Shown here one piece after another: positions 16,689 to 25,723 of a stretch of 64,000 nt of DNA (positions within the stretch are counted from its first letter, which is position 1; each line of letters starts with the position of its first letter). The DNA lies in assembly GCF_000620045.1 (NCBI RefSeq), contig NZ_JHVH01000009.1:81536-145535 (forward strand). The letters run 5' to 3'. The stretch is from Halomonas halodenitrificans DSM 735. GTDB lineage: Bacteria; Pseudomonadota; Gammaproteobacteria; Pseudomonadales; Halomonadaceae. The position numbers and the translations under genes were made by a program. Below the pieces are notes generated by a model. It ran no database searches. It saw nothing but the letters and a program-made list of their open reading frames with translations, and was not told where the DNA came from.

Positions 16689-17555
16689 ATGACCGACCCT
16701 TCGTCTCCACTCTCCGCCCATGGCGATCGCCACTTCGACGACCTGGCCGACAAGTTCGCCGCCAGCCTCTACGGCGGCATACGCGGCGAGCTGCGCCTGG
16801 CGCTGCTCGACCGCCTGCTGCCCGAGATGCTCGACCTTCGCGGCCAGCCGCTGCTCGACGTGGGGGGCGGACTGGGTCAGCTGGCCGCCTGGTTCGCCGA
16901 GCGGGGCCATCCGGTCACCCTGGCCGAGCCCTCCGGCGAGATGCTCGAGCGGGCCCGCGAGGTGCTCCTGGAAATATCAGCAGGGCGAGAGGTGAGCCTC
17001 CTCTCGGCCCCGCTGCAGGCCCTTCCCGAACAGGCCCCTGGGCCCTGGTCGCTGATTGCCTGCCATGCGGTGCTGGAGTGGCTGGGGGATCCGCGGGCGG
17101 CGCTGGCCATCCTGGCCGGCCTGCTGGCCCCGGGCGGGCAGCTCTCGTTGATGGTCTTCAACCGCGATGCTCTGCGCTTTTCCAACGTGGCCAAGGGCAA
17201 CCTGCAGAAGGCCCTGGATGACCGCCTGGAGGGGAAGGGGCTGGGCAAGCGCCTGACGCCGATCTCGCCGCTGACCCACGCCCAGATCATGGCCTGGAGC
17301 GCCGAACTGGGCCTGGAAGTGCGCGGGGTGGCGGGAGTGCGCGTCTTCCACGATTATCTGCGCAGCCCGCCCCAGAGCGATGCCGAGCGCGAGCGGCTGT
17401 TCGAGCTCGAGTGGCAGTACTGTCGGGTCGACCCCCACTGGCGGCTGGGCCGCTATCTGCTCTATACCCTGGTGCGCCGCGACACCCCTATTTCATCCGT
17501 CTCTTCACCCGCCTCTTCTCCAACCTCTTTACAAAACCAGGAGCCCCTGCCATGA
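16689..17555 (+). CDS. cmoM: tRNA cmo5U34 carboxymethyl methyltransferase CmoM (SmtA-like)
   Basis: A 288-residue class I SAM methyltransferase. Motif I is LLDVGGGLGQLAAWFAERGH (about residue 58) and the N-terminus HFDDLADKFAASLYGGIRGE matches CmoM/SmtA closely. CmoM esterifies 5-carboxymethoxyuridine at the wobble position of some tRNAs. Its stop overlaps the start of rsmC (ATGA), so the two are cotranslated. The upstream pathway enzymes cmoB and cmoA lie 7 kb to the right. The last 20 residues are Ser/Pro rich and not family typical. Confidence 0.85.
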   Translation: MTDPSSPLSAHGDRHFDDLADKFAASLYGGIRGELRLALLDRLLPEMLDLRGQPLLDVGGGLGQLAAWFAERGHPVTLAEPSGEMLERAREVLLEISAGREVSLLSAPLQALPEQAPGPWSLIACHAVLEWLGDPRAALAILAGLLAPGGQLSLMVFNRDALRFSNVAKGNLQKALDDRLEGKGLGKRLTPISPLTHAQIMAWSAELGLEVRGVAGVRVFHDYLRSPPQSDAERERLFELEWQYCRVDPHWRLGRYLLYTLVRRDTPISSVSSPASSPTSLQNQEPLP

Positions 17556-18583
17556 ATGTCGAGACACCCCGTGCCGAGCATCCTGTCTGCCAGCTGCTGG
17601 AGCGCCAGGATGCCGACTATCGCGGCTGGTGGTGGATAGCGCCGCCCCGGGATGCCTGGCTGGAGGCGGGGCAGGGCGTGGCGGTCAGTGCCGATCTGAC
17701 GGTGCGCGAGGCCTGGCGAGGCGCCGGCGGAAAGGCGCACTCGCCGTTTTTCCCCGAGCCTGCGGGCGCCGAGGCCACCCCGGCCGGGGCGGTACTGTTC
17801 TGGCCCAAGAGCCATGCCCTGGGCGAATGGTGGCTGCTGTGGCTATGCGCCACCCTGCCCGAGGGCACCCCCTTGCGGCTGGTGGGCGAGAACCAGGGGG
17901 GCATCAAGCGAGTGCTCAAGGTGCTGGCCGCCCTCGGCCTGGGCTGCCGCAAGCTCGACGGCGCCCGGCGCTGCTCGCTGTTCGAGACCCGCCTCGGCCG
18001 CGTGGGCATCGACTCGGCGGCGGCCTGGACCACCTTCGATGCCGGTCTGGCTGGCGAGCCCTTAACCCTCGCCAGCCACCCAGGGGTGTTCGGCCACGGC
18101 AAGCTGGATGATGGCACCCGGCTGCTGCTGGAGGCCCTGCCCGGCACCCTGCCGTTCGAGGGCCGCGAGCTGCTGGATATGGGCTGCGGCGACGGTATTC
18201 TTGCCGCCCGGCTGGCGCGCCAGGGGGCCCGGGTCAGTGCGGTGGATGTCAACGCCTTCGCGGTGGAGGCAACCCGGCGTAGCCTGGCGGCCAACGGGCT
18301 GGCCGGCGAGGTGTTGGAAAGCGATGTCTACTCGGCGCTGGCGGGGCGTCGGTTCGACGCCATCATCAGCAACCCGCCTTTCCATCAGGAGCGCGCCATC
18401 GATTACGGCCCCGCGGCCCGGCTGATCGGCGAGGCCCCGGATCATCTGCGGCCCGGTGGGGCGCTGATCATCGTAGCCAATGCCTTTTTGCCCTATCCGG
18501 ATCGGCTCGAGCGCGCCTTCGGTCGCTTCGAGATTCTCGCCGACGACCGCCGCTACCGGGTCTATCGCGCCATCAAGCGCTGA
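17552..18583 (+). CDS. rsmC: 16S rRNA m2G1207 methyltransferase RsmC
   Basis: A 343-residue protein with the RsmC plan: a degenerate N-terminal methyltransferase-like domain and a C-terminal catalytic domain with SAM motif LLDMGCGDGILAARLARQGA (about residue 208) and the N6/N2 methylase motif NPPFHQ (about 273). It methylates G1207 of 16S rRNA. ATG at 17552 overlaps the cmoM stop and begins at the conserved N-terminus; the frame is open upstream within cmoM but that part is cmoM sequence read in another frame. Confidence 0.93.
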   Translation: MNVETPRAEHPVCQLLERQDADYRGWWWIAPPRDAWLEAGQGVAVSADLTVREAWRGAGGKAHSPFFPEPAGAEATPAGAVLFWPKSHALGEWWLLWLCATLPEGTPLRLVGENQGGIKRVLKVLAALGLGCRKLDGARRCSLFETRLGRVGIDSAAAWTTFDAGLAGEPLTLASHPGVFGHGKLDDGTRLLLEALPGTLPFEGRELLDMGCGDGILAARLARQGARVSAVDVNAFAVEATRRSLAANGLAGEVLESDVYSALAGRRFDAIISNPPFHQERAIDYGPAARLIGEAPDHLRPGGALIIVANAFLPYPDRLERAFGRFEILADDRRYRVYRAIKR

Positions 18584-18838
18584 TCAGGCGACGTGATCGT
18601 GATGCTGCGTGATGTCGCCTCGGCCGGCGAGCAGCCCGGCGATGGAGATGTCCTCATCGAGGGCATCCCAGTGAAGTCCCTTGCCTGAGTAGCTGATGCG
18701 ACAGGCGTCGCGTTCGTCGGGAGTGGCGTGCAGCAGGCGTGGAAACCAGGCTAGTGGGATGCCCAGCGTTCTGCCATCGTTGAGCTCGACCCACATGGTG
18801 TAGTCGTCAAAGCTGACGGTCTTGGCGGAAATGCTCAT
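18584..18838 (-). CDS. DUF2442 protein (likely partner of the DUF4160 protein)
   Basis: An 84-residue protein with the DUF2442 pattern (SFDDYTMWVELNDGRTLGIP then LAWFPRLLHAT). DUF2442 and DUF4160 genes are commonly adjacent and have been predicted to form toxin-antitoxin-like pairs; the biochemical role is not established. ATG at 18838 is preceded by AGGAGGCC and lies inside the end of the upstream DUF4160 gene (32-base overlap), showing tight coupling. It converges directly on rsmC with no gap. Confidence 0.8.
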   Translation of the reverse strand: MSISAKTVSFDDYTMWVELNDGRTLGIPLAWFPRLLHATPDERDACRISYSGKGLHWDALDEDISIAGLLAGRGDITQHHDHVA

Positions 18839-19064
18839 TCCAGGCCTCCTCGATATCACGACGATGCTCTTCCACCAGCTGCATAAGCTGTGAGAGCTGC
18901 TTCCGATTGTAGCCAGCGCTGCTGGCGATAGCGACCTGCGGTTCCAGCCAGATCTTGGCTTCTCCATCTCCGCTTTCTGCATGAACATGGATAGGCTCGA
19001 GTGGGTTGCCTTCGTTGGAGTAGAAGAAGAACCTTATACCCTTGTAGCGGAAGATGACCGGCAT
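18807..19064 (-). CDS. DUF4160 protein
   Basis: An 85-residue protein with the DUF4160 hallmark: PVIFRYKGIRFFFYSNEGNP followed by EPIHVHAESGDGEAKIWLEP. Proteins of this family pair with DUF2442 proteins in many genomes. The gene precedes and overlaps the DUF2442 gene. A toxin role is suggested in the literature of predicted pairs only; nothing in the sequence proves it. It lies ten bases after greB on the same strand, so it may share the greB transcript. Confidence 0.8.
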   Translation of the reverse strand: MPVIFRYKGIRFFFYSNEGNPLEPIHVHAESGDGEAKIWLEPQVAIASSAGYNRKQLSQLMQLVEEHRRDIEEAWNEHFRQDRQL

Positions 19065-19074
19065 GGTGGCACTC

Positions 19075-19614
19075 CTATGCCTGTGGGTCGCGGTAGTCGA
19101 TCTCGGTAATGATATAGGTGGTCTCGCCGCCGGGGGCGGCCACGGTGACTTCCTCGTCCAGGGGCTTGCCGAGCAGCGCCCTGGCCAGCGGTGAGTCGAC
19201 GCTGATCCAGTGCCGGTCCGGAGCGATCTCGTCGTGGCCGACGATGCGGATGCGCATCTCCTCGCCTTGTTCGTCCTCCAGGGTCACGAAGGCGCCGAAG
19301 TAGACCTTGCCGGTATCCGCCGGCAGGCGGTCCACCACCGTCAGCTCGTCGAGCCGCTTGGTCAGGTAGCGGATGCGCGCGATGACGCGGTTGAGCTCCT
19401 TCTTGTTATAGGTGTAATCGGCGTTCTCCGAGCGGTCGCCCAGGGCCGCCGCCTCGCCTACCTTGGTGGAGAGGGCGGGGCGCTTGACCCGTGCGAGATG
19501 GTCGAGGATGCCGCGCAGCCGCTCGGCGCCCTCGGCGGTGATCAGGTGGCTCTTGGGCTCCTGGCGCGGGTCCTTGGCCGGATCGCGCCAGCGGGTCATG
19601 TTACGGCCTTTCAT
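19075..19614 (-). CDS. greB: Transcript cleavage factor GreB
   Basis: A 179-residue Gre factor. The N-terminal coiled coil (about residues 20-95) contains GDRSENADYTYNKKELNRVI with the acidic D/E tip that stimulates RNA cleavage by RNA polymerase, and the C-terminal FKBP-like domain has DSPLARALLGKPLDEEV. Longer than GreA (158) because of an N-terminal extension typical of GreB. ATG at 19614 has GAGG at the right distance; an ATG at 19599 is the alternative and gives the shorter start MTRWRDPAK. Confidence 0.92.
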   Translation of the reverse strand: MKGRNMTRWRDPAKDPRQEPKSHLITAEGAERLRGILDHLARVKRPALSTKVGEAAALGDRSENADYTYNKKELNRVIARIRYLTKRLDELTVVDRLPADTGKVYFGAFVTLEDEQGEEMRIRIVGHDEIAPDRHWISVDSPLARALLGKPLDEEVTVAAPGGETTYIITEIDYRDPQA

Positions 19615-19768
19615 CTTGGCACCTCGTGCTGCTGGGCTTTTACGGTATCTGGCGGGAACATACGCCAAGCGAGCGGTGTTGGCCAAAACGGATGCGACTG
19701 GCGGATCATTCAAACGTTCGTTACATTCGGGGTGGGATCACAATACCAACACCCGAAGGAGAGCCGAG

Positions 19769-20416
19769 ATGATACGACGTCGACTGCTGACAAGCGCCAT
19801 GGGGCTGGGCATCAGCCTGGGCCTGAGCGTGCTTCCCCTGGCCGCGGCACAGGCCTGGGAAGCGAGCGTGGAGGGCATGAAGAACCACTGGGAGCGGGTG
19901 GTGACCGAGCAGCCGGAAGGCGAGCGCGGCGCTGGGCTCAAGGCCCTGGCCGGCCAGGCCGAGCGGCTGGTGGAGGCGCATCCCGATGCGGCGGTGCCGC
20001 TGGTATGGCAGGGCATCATCGAGGCCTCCTGGGCGCGCGAGCGCGGTAGCCTCGGCGCGCTCTCCAGTGCCAAGAGTGCGCGCACCGCCCTGGAGCGGGC
20101 GGTGGAGATTGACCCCCGGGGGCACAACGGTTCTGCCTACGTGACCCTGGGCGCTCTCTACGACCGCGTGCCCGGCGGCCTGATAGGCTTCGGCGACAGC
20201 GAGACCGCCGAGCGCATGTTCCAGCAGGCGCTGTCGATTCGTCCCGACGGCATCGACGTCAACTTCTACTATGCTGCCTTCCTGAAGGAGGAAGATCGCC
20301 TGGATGAGGCCCGCGAGCACGCCCGGCGCGCCGTGGACGGACAGGTTCGGCCGGAACGCAAGGCATCCGACGAAGCGCTGCGTGGCGAGGCCCGCGAGCT
20401 GCTGGTCAGCCTCTAG
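19769..20416 (+). CDS. TPR-repeat exported protein
   Basis: A 215-residue protein with a signal peptide (RRRLLTSAMGLGISLGLSVL, cleavage probably after AAAQA near residue 29) and tetratricopeptide-type helices in the second half (for example TAERMFQQALSIRPDGIDVN and FLKEEDRLDEAREHARRAVD). Such small TPR proteins act as periplasmic scaffolds; a specific partner is not evident. AAGGAG precedes the ATG at 19769. It is divergent from greB, with which it shares a 150-base promoter region. Confidence 0.75.
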   Translation: MIRRRLLTSAMGLGISLGLSVLPLAAAQAWEASVEGMKNHWERVVTEQPEGERGAGLKALAGQAERLVEAHPDAAVPLVWQGIIEASWARERGSLGALSSAKSARTALERAVEIDPRGHNGSAYVTLGALYDRVPGGLIGFGDSETAERMFQQALSIRPDGIDVNFYYAAFLKEEDRLDEAREHARRAVDGQVRPERKASDEALRGEARELLVSL

Positions 20417-20523
20417 GCTGGGGCTCTCAAACCCTGCGTGCTCGCCCAGGGGTGTGGCGTTCGAGGTTGGCATCGCCGGTGGTGATCACGATAATGGAGC
20501 CTTTCCTGTGACCGGAGAGTGCC

Positions 20524-21162
20524 ATGCGTGACCCATGCGAGACCCCGGACCCGACTGCGGCACCCTTCACCCGTGATGACGTGGAGCTGCAGGAGCGTCG
20601 CTGTCTCTATCAGGGGTTCTTCCGCCTGGAGGCCCTGCATCTGCGTCACCGCCTGTTCGAGGGGGGCTGGAGCCAGCCCATGGTGCGCGAGGTTCACCAA
20701 CGCCATGATGCGGTAGGGGTGTTGCTGTATGACCCCGAGCGCGATGCCGTGGTGCTGGTGGAGCAGTTCCGCGCCGGCGCCCTGGGCGACCCCGAATCCC
20801 CCTGGAAATTGGAGGTGGTGGCCGGCCTGGTGGAGTCCGGCGAGAGCGTTGCCGAGGTGGCGCGTCGTGAAAGCCAGGAAGAGGCGGGCTGCGAGGTGGG
20901 CGAGCTGCTCGAGCTGCACACCTATTACCCCAGCCCGGGCGCCTGCAACGAGCGGGTGACGCTGCTCTGCGGCCTGGTCGACAGCCGTGACATCGGCGGG
21001 GTGCATGGCCTGGACGAGGAACACGAGGACATTCGCGTGCATGTGATGTCGTTTGCGCGGGCCTGGGAACTCCTGCAGGCTGGTCGACTCGATAATGCCA
21101 TGTGCCTGATTGCCTTCCACTGGCTGGCGGGCGAGCGGGCCTCATTGCGGGCAAGGAGATAG
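20524..21162 (+). CDS. nudF: ADP-ribose pyrophosphatase NudF
   Basis: A 212-residue Nudix hydrolase. The Nudix box is complete: GLVESGESVAEVARRESQEE then AGCEV (about residues 104-128). It cleaves ADP-ribose to AMP and ribose 5-phosphate. It starts the nudF-yqiB-cpdA run, the same order as in E. coli (where yqiA-parE follow directly); the yqiB-like GTG start is one base after its stop. Confidence 0.92.
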   Translation: MRDPCETPDPTAAPFTRDDVELQERRCLYQGFFRLEALHLRHRLFEGGWSQPMVREVHQRHDAVGVLLYDPERDAVVLVEQFRAGALGDPESPWKLEVVAGLVESGESVAEVARRESQEEAGCEVGELLELHTYYPSPGACNERVTLLCGLVDSRDIGGVHGLDEEHEDIRVHVMSFARAWELLQAGRLDNAMCLIAFHWLAGERASLRARR

Positions 21163-21163
21163 C

Positions 21164-21613
21164 GTGTCGACGAGAAACGCCTATGTGACCGACCTGAAGA
21201 GCCTGCAGGGCGAATGCAGCGCCAATTATCTGCGACTCGTCCGCCTGATGAGCGAGCTGGAGCCGGGGGAGACCCGTGAGGTGGAGCTGATCAGCAATGG
21301 ACGCCGCGTGGGTGAGCTGTGTCTCAAGCTGCAGGAGCGCGCGCCCTATACCAGTATCATCCGGGTCTCGCAGCGTGGCATTCTCGATGAGTACCTCGAG
21401 ACTCCCCGCATGCGCGTGCACCTCTATCACGATGTCCGCATGGCCGAGGTCACCGATTTCCAGCGCCAGCGCCACTTTCACGGCCGCTATCGTTATCCCA
21501 ACGCCCAGATGCACCAGCCTGACGAGAAGCTGCAGCTCAACCGTTTCCTCGGCGAGTGGCTGGAGCACGGCCTGGCCCACGGCCACTCCCTCGACCTGCC
21601 CGAGCTGCGTTAA
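21164..21613 (+). CDS. yqiB: DUF1249 protein (YqiB-like)
   Basis: A 149-residue protein of the DUF1249 family (YqiB), found between nudF and cpdA in many gammaproteobacteria. The function is unknown. The GTG start at 21164 is preceded by CAAGGAGA within the end of nudF; the conserved part begins at YVTDLKSLQGECSANYLRLV. C-terminal PNAQMHQPDEKLQLNRFLGE is typical of the family. Confidence 0.88.
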   Translation: MSTRNAYVTDLKSLQGECSANYLRLVRLMSELEPGETREVELISNGRRVGELCLKLQERAPYTSIIRVSQRGILDEYLETPRMRVHLYHDVRMAEVTDFQRQRHFHGRYRYPNAQMHQPDEKLQLNRFLGEWLEHGLAHGHSLDLPELR

Positions 21614-21636
21614 GCGGCTTATCCCCGGAGCCCGCC

Positions 21637-22383
21637 ATGCCCCGCCTGGTTCAGATCAGCGACTGCCATCTGTATGCCGACCCTGACGCCCGCGGCAGGC
21701 GCGGGGTGCCACTACGCCAGTTCGAGGCGGTGGTGGAAGCCGTCAACCGGGAGTGCCCGGACCTGGTGCTGGTTACCGGGGATATCAGCAACGATGACAG
21801 CGCCGCCTCCTATGCCCTGGCCGGGCGCACCCTGGATACCCTCGATGCCCCCTGGGAGTGGCTGCCCGGCAACCACGATGTACTCGAGCCCATGGCCGCC
21901 GTTCGCCCCCTGGCCACCGAGCTGACCCTGGGCGCCTGGCGCCTCCTGCTGCTCGACACTCATGTGCCCGGCAAGCCCCATGGGGAACTCGGTGATGAGG
22001 CCCTGGAGGCGCTGGCCGGGCGCCTCGCCGCCGATGCGTCGCGGCCGGTGTTGATCGCCATGCACCATCCACCCCTGGCGGTAGGGTCCACCTGGCTGGA
22101 TGCCATCGGCCTGCGGCGTGCCGAGGCGTTCTGGCGGACTCTGGCGCCGTATTCCCGGGCTCGGGCGATACTCTGCGGCCATATCCACCAGGCCTTCGTC
22201 GGGCGCCAGGCGCTGGAGGAGGGTGAGGTCAGGGTCTACGGCTGCCCCTCCACCGTCGACCCCTTCTTGCCGGGCAGTGAAGACTTTGCCGTCGACCCGG
22301 TGGCTCGACCCGGGTATCGCGTCGTCGATCTGGATGGCGACGCCTTGACGACGCGGGTAGAGCGGGTCGATTTCTCTGCTTAA
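21637..22383 (+). CDS. cpdA: 3',5'-cyclic AMP phosphodiesterase CpdA
   Basis: A 248-residue calcineurin-like metallophosphoesterase that hydrolyses cAMP. The metal-binding motifs are all present: QISDCHLYAD at the start, LVTGDISND (about 50), LPGNHD (about 78), MHHPP (about 148) and LCGHIHQAF (about 178). ATG at 21637 starts exactly at the conserved N-terminus. It is third in the nudF-yqiB-cpdA run. Confidence 0.93.
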   Translation: MPRLVQISDCHLYADPDARGRRGVPLRQFEAVVEAVNRECPDLVLVTGDISNDDSAASYALAGRTLDTLDAPWEWLPGNHDVLEPMAAVRPLATELTLGAWRLLLLDTHVPGKPHGELGDEALEALAGRLAADASRPVLIAMHHPPLAVGSTWLDAIGLRRAEAFWRTLAPYSRARAILCGHIHQAFVGRQALEEGEVRVYGCPSTVDPFLPGSEDFAVDPVARPGYRVVDLDGDALTTRVERVDFSA

Positions 22384-22491
22384 GTTATCAACATGCGGCC
22401 GAGAGGAGCATTACTCGCGGCTGGGGGCCTGGGTTCGGGTGATCCTGGACGGTAAGGAAAGTCGACAAGTTGCAAGGAGCCTCTGCGCCTC

Positions 22492-23622
22492 ATGAAATCC
22501 CCCATTGTGCCCGTTCGGCACGTTCTGGACTTTATCAAGCGGCTGGTGCGTACCGTCGCCAGTCCCATGAAGCGTGACCATGGGCGTGGTGGCGTGATGG
22601 TCCAGCCGTATCGAGGATACGGCTCCCGCAAGCAGGTCTTTCTGATGGGCCGCGTGTTCCGTCAGGCACGCCTCGGCCGGATGATCCCCCGCCACGGCAT
22701 GCTGCGCGACACCGCCGATGTCGTGCGGCGAATCGCTCGCCGCGGCTACACCGATGCTCAAGTGGAGATACGCCTCGGCGACAATACCGTCACTGTCACC
22801 ACGGACAGGGATGGCTATTTCGATGCCCAGCTGCCCATCATCCATCCGCTGCCCGGAGAGAGAGCCTGGCACCGAGCGGGCCTTGTGGTCACGGCAGGCG
22901 GCGAGCCCCCCGTCCAGGCTGGCGTCGATGTCTTCGTGGCCTTGCCCGAGACGGACCTGATGGTGATCAGTGATATCGATGACACGGTCATGTTCACCGG
23001 GGTCGCCGACAAGCTGCGCATGCTGTATCGACTGTTCGTCGAAAAGCCTCATCGGCGCACCGCCTTTCCCGGCGCCGCCTCGCTTTATCAGGCGCTGCAT
23101 CGTGGTGCGGATGGCCAAGCCCAGCGCCCCATCATCTATGTATCACGCGGCCCCTGGGCGATATACGAGGTCCTGGAGACCTTCTTCCAGCTCAACCATA
23201 TTCCCGTGGGACCGATCCTGTTCATGCGCGAGTGGGGCATTTCCCTGCGTCGTCCCTGGCCGCGTCGCGCCGAGGATCACAAGCGTGAGCTGATTACTCG
23301 CATGCTGGCACTGTTCGAGGAGATGCCCTGTATCCTGATCGGCGATAGTGGTCAGCACGACCCCGAGATCTATACCCAGATCGTCGAAGCCCATCCCGAC
23401 CGTATCGAGGCAATATATATTCGCCGCGTGGATGACAAGCCGGGCCGCGAACGTGCCATTCAGCGGCTTCGCGACCAGCTCCGTCATACACGCTGTGAGC
23501 TGGTGCTGGCCCCCGACAGCACCCTGATGGCGGAGCATGCGCATGCCAATGGCTATATCTCTTGCTACGGCGTGGAGGCCGTGCGTCGGGATATCGCCGA
23601 CAGCGAAGGCGATCCGGCGTGA
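22492..23622 (+). CDS. App1-like phosphatidate phosphatase domain protein (DUF2183)
   Basis: A 376-residue protein whose second half matches the App1/DUF2183 phosphatase domain: the HAD-type DxDxT motif appears as VISDIDDTVMFTGV (about residue 163), followed by YVSRGPWAIYEVLETFF (about 213) and LIGDSGQHDPEIY (about 280). Yeast App1 removes phosphate from phosphatidic acid; in bacteria the substrate is not settled. The N-terminal 150 residues contain a basic region and a beta-sandwich-like segment (VEIRLGDNTVTVTTDRDGYF). No signal peptide is visible. Confidence 0.78.
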   Translation: MKSPIVPVRHVLDFIKRLVRTVASPMKRDHGRGGVMVQPYRGYGSRKQVFLMGRVFRQARLGRMIPRHGMLRDTADVVRRIARRGYTDAQVEIRLGDNTVTVTTDRDGYFDAQLPIIHPLPGERAWHRAGLVVTAGGEPPVQAGVDVFVALPETDLMVISDIDDTVMFTGVADKLRMLYRLFVEKPHRRTAFPGAASLYQALHRGADGQAQRPIIYVSRGPWAIYEVLETFFQLNHIPVGPILFMREWGISLRRPWPRRAEDHKRELITRMLALFEEMPCILIGDSGQHDPEIYTQIVEAHPDRIEAIYIRRVDDKPGRERAIQRLRDQLRHTRCELVLAPDSTLMAEHAHANGYISCYGVEAVRRDIADSEGDPA

Positions 23623-23694
23623 CCGGCCTCCTGATGAAGCGCCCCTCCTGATACCCTGAATGTCTCTATCGCCAGTTTGCCTCGGGTGCCCGTG

Positions 23695-24369
23695 ATGATT
23701 GTCTTGGTGATCGTTCTGCTGTTGGCTATCTTCCTGCTGCCCAATGTCTGGGCCCAGTGGGTGCTCAAGCGCCATGCGCGCGGTCGAGATGATTACCCCG
23801 GCAGCGGAGCAGAGCTGGCCGAACACCTGCTGCGCCGTCTCGGCATCGAAGGCGTACGGGTGGAGGCGACCGAGCGGGGAGATCACTACGACCCCGAGGC
23901 GCGCTGCGTGCGGCTCTCCCCGGAGGTGTACCAGGGGCGCTCGCTGACGGCGGTGACGGTGGCGGCCCATGAGGTGGGCCATGCCATTCAGCATCATCGG
24001 GGATATGCGCCGCTGCTGGCGCGTTCGCGGCTGGTGGCGGTGGCCCAGAAGGCCGAAAAGCTGGGAGCCCTGCTGATGATGGCCGCTCCCTTCCTGTTCG
24101 TGCTGACCCGGCTGCCCGGCGGGCTTGTCATCGTGGTGGCCGCGGCGGTGATCAGCTTCGGCACCGCCGCACTGGTGCATCTGGTGACCCTGCCGGTGGA
24201 ATTCGATGCCAGCTTTCAGCGTGCCCTGCCGCTGCTCAAGGAATACATCCCGCCCGGGGACATGGCCGGGGCCCGCCATGTGCTGACCGCCTGCGCCTTC
24301 ACCTATGTGGCGGCGTCGCTGTCGAGCATTCTCAATCTGGGGCGCTGGCTGGTCATCCTCAGACGTTAA
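23695..24369 (+). CDS. YugP-like zinc membrane metallopeptidase (Zn_peptidase_2)
   Basis: A 224-residue membrane protein with an N-terminal transmembrane helix (MIVLVIVLLLAIFLLP), the zinc-protease motif VAAHEVGHAIQHH (about residue 91), and two to three further hydrophobic segments, as in Bacillus YugP. The substrate is unknown. ATG at 23695 starts the helix; GTG at 23692 and TTG at 23677 are alternatives and no strong ribosome site decides. It converges on the GlsB/YeaQ gene. Confidence 0.85.
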   Translation: MIVLVIVLLLAIFLLPNVWAQWVLKRHARGRDDYPGSGAELAEHLLRRLGIEGVRVEATERGDHYDPEARCVRLSPEVYQGRSLTAVTVAAHEVGHAIQHHRGYAPLLARSRLVAVAQKAEKLGALLMMAAPFLFVLTRLPGGLVIVVAAAVISFGTAALVHLVTLPVEFDASFQRALPLLKEYIPPGDMAGARHVLTACAFTYVAASLSSILNLGRWLVILRR

Positions 24370-24384
24370 AGGCTGGCCCCGCCA

Positions 24385-24633
24385 TCACTTTCTGATCATG
24401 CGGTAGGCGCCGAGCAGGACGATGGCACCGAGGATGGCGGTGATAAAGCTGCCCAGGCTGAAGTCACCCATGGAGCCCATGCCGACCATCGAACCCAGCC
24501 AGCCGCCTACAAAGGCACCGCCGATACCGATCAGGATGGTGACGATGATGCCACCGGGATCCCTGCCGGGCATGATCCACTTGGCCAGTACACCGGCGAT
24601 CAGGCCGAACAGAATCCATGCGAGTATGCCCAT
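24385..24633 (-). CDS. GlsB/YeaQ/YmgE family membrane protein
   Basis: An 82-residue glycine-rich membrane protein with three hydrophobic segments (residues 3-20, 28-48, 55-77) and the family patterns LIAGVLAKWIMPGRDPGG and GGAFVGGWLGSMVG. Members are small inner-membrane proteins often linked to stress; the transglycosylase-associated name is historical. GAGAGCAAC precedes the start and AGGAGAG is just upstream. Confidence 0.88.
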   Translation of the reverse strand: MGILAWILFGLIAGVLAKWIMPGRDPGGIIVTILIGIGGAFVGGWLGSMVGMGSMGDFSLGSFITAILGAIVLLGAYRMIRK

Positions 24634-24727
24634 GTTGCTCTCCTTGCTTGCGGGTAGTGGAGCTTGCAGTCTGGCATACCTTGTTATCTGATCCCAAGGT
24701 CTTCGGGTAGCTTGCTCCCTCCCGGTA

Positions 24728-25720
24728 TTATGTTCCCCGGTTGGCGATGATCACCGCGCGACGCGGGGCGGGGTAGCCCTCGCGGGTCCGGGTGGGGTCC
24801 TCGGGGTCTAGAAAGTCGGCCAGGGATTGAAAGGTCATCCAGTCGGTGGCGCGCTGCTCGTCGGTGATGGTAACGGCCTCGTCCACCACGCGCACGTTCT
24901 CGAAGCCCCAGCGCTCGAGCCAGTGACAGAGGGCGGTGGAGGAGGGCAGGAAGTAGACATTGGGCATGGCGGCGTAGCGCTCGCCGGGGAGCAGCACCGT
25001 GGTCGCGTCACCCTCGACGACCAGCGTCTCCAGCACCAGCTCGCCACCGGGCCGGAGCGTCTCCTTGAGCTGCTGCAGGTGTTCCAGCGGGGAAGGGCGG
25101 TGATAGAGCACGCCCATGGAGAACACCGTATCGAAGAAGCCGAGACCCGCGGGGACCTCCTCGATGCCGACCGGCAGGAAGTGGGTGCGATGTTCATCGG
25201 CGTCGCCGACGAAGTGGCGGACTGCCTGGAACTGCCAGAAGAAGCGCGGTGAGGGGTCGATCACCAGCACGAAGTCGGCCCCCGCGCCGGCCATTCGCCA
25301 GCCGTGGTAGCCGCTGCCGCCGCCCACATCAAGGATGCGTCGGCCGGAAAGCGGCGCCAGATGAGGGGCGACGCGCTGCCATTTCCAGTCGGAGCGCCAC
25401 TCGGTATCGATATGGATGCCGCCCAACGAGAAGGGGCCCTTGCGCCAGGGTGCGAGCTGTTTCAGCAGGTTCTCGCACTGGCGGCGACGACTCGCGTCGA
25501 GCGCGAGGTCGACGCTGACAGTATCGGCATTCAGCTGCACCCGGCGCTCGTCGGGCAGTGCCGGCAGCTTGGCCACCGCCTTCTCCCAGGCGGGGAGGTC
25601 GCCGAAGCGCTTGCGGTCGAGCCCGGCGGCGAGCTGTTCGGGCAGTTGGGCCAGCCAGGTGTCGAGGCCCTGGTCGATGAAGGCTCGATAGAGGTCGCGG
25701 TGCTCGGCGGCGATCGGCAT
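24728..25720 (-). CDS. cmoB: tRNA U34 carboxymethyltransferase CmoB
   Basis: A 330-residue SAM-type enzyme. The N-terminal part (YRAFIDQGLDTWLAQLPEQL) and the core (PFSLGGIHIDTEWRSDWKW, then RILDVGGGSGYHGWRMAGAG near residue 125) are typical of CmoB, which transfers the carboxymethyl group from carboxy-SAM to 5-hydroxyuridine at the tRNA wobble position. It starts three bases after cmoA on the same strand, so the pair is an operon. Confidence 0.95.
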   Translation of the reverse strand: MPIAAEHRDLYRAFIDQGLDTWLAQLPEQLAAGLDRKRFGDLPAWEKAVAKLPALPDERRVQLNADTVSVDLALDASRRRQCENLLKQLAPWRKGPFSLGGIHIDTEWRSDWKWQRVAPHLAPLSGRRILDVGGGSGYHGWRMAGAGADFVLVIDPSPRFFWQFQAVRHFVGDADEHRTHFLPVGIEEVPAGLGFFDTVFSMGVLYHRPSPLEHLQQLKETLRPGGELVLETLVVEGDATTVLLPGERYAAMPNVYFLPSSTALCHWLERWGFENVRVVDEAVTITDEQRATDWMTFQSLADFLDPEDPTRTREGYPAPRRAVIIANRGT

Positions 25721-25723
25721 GGT

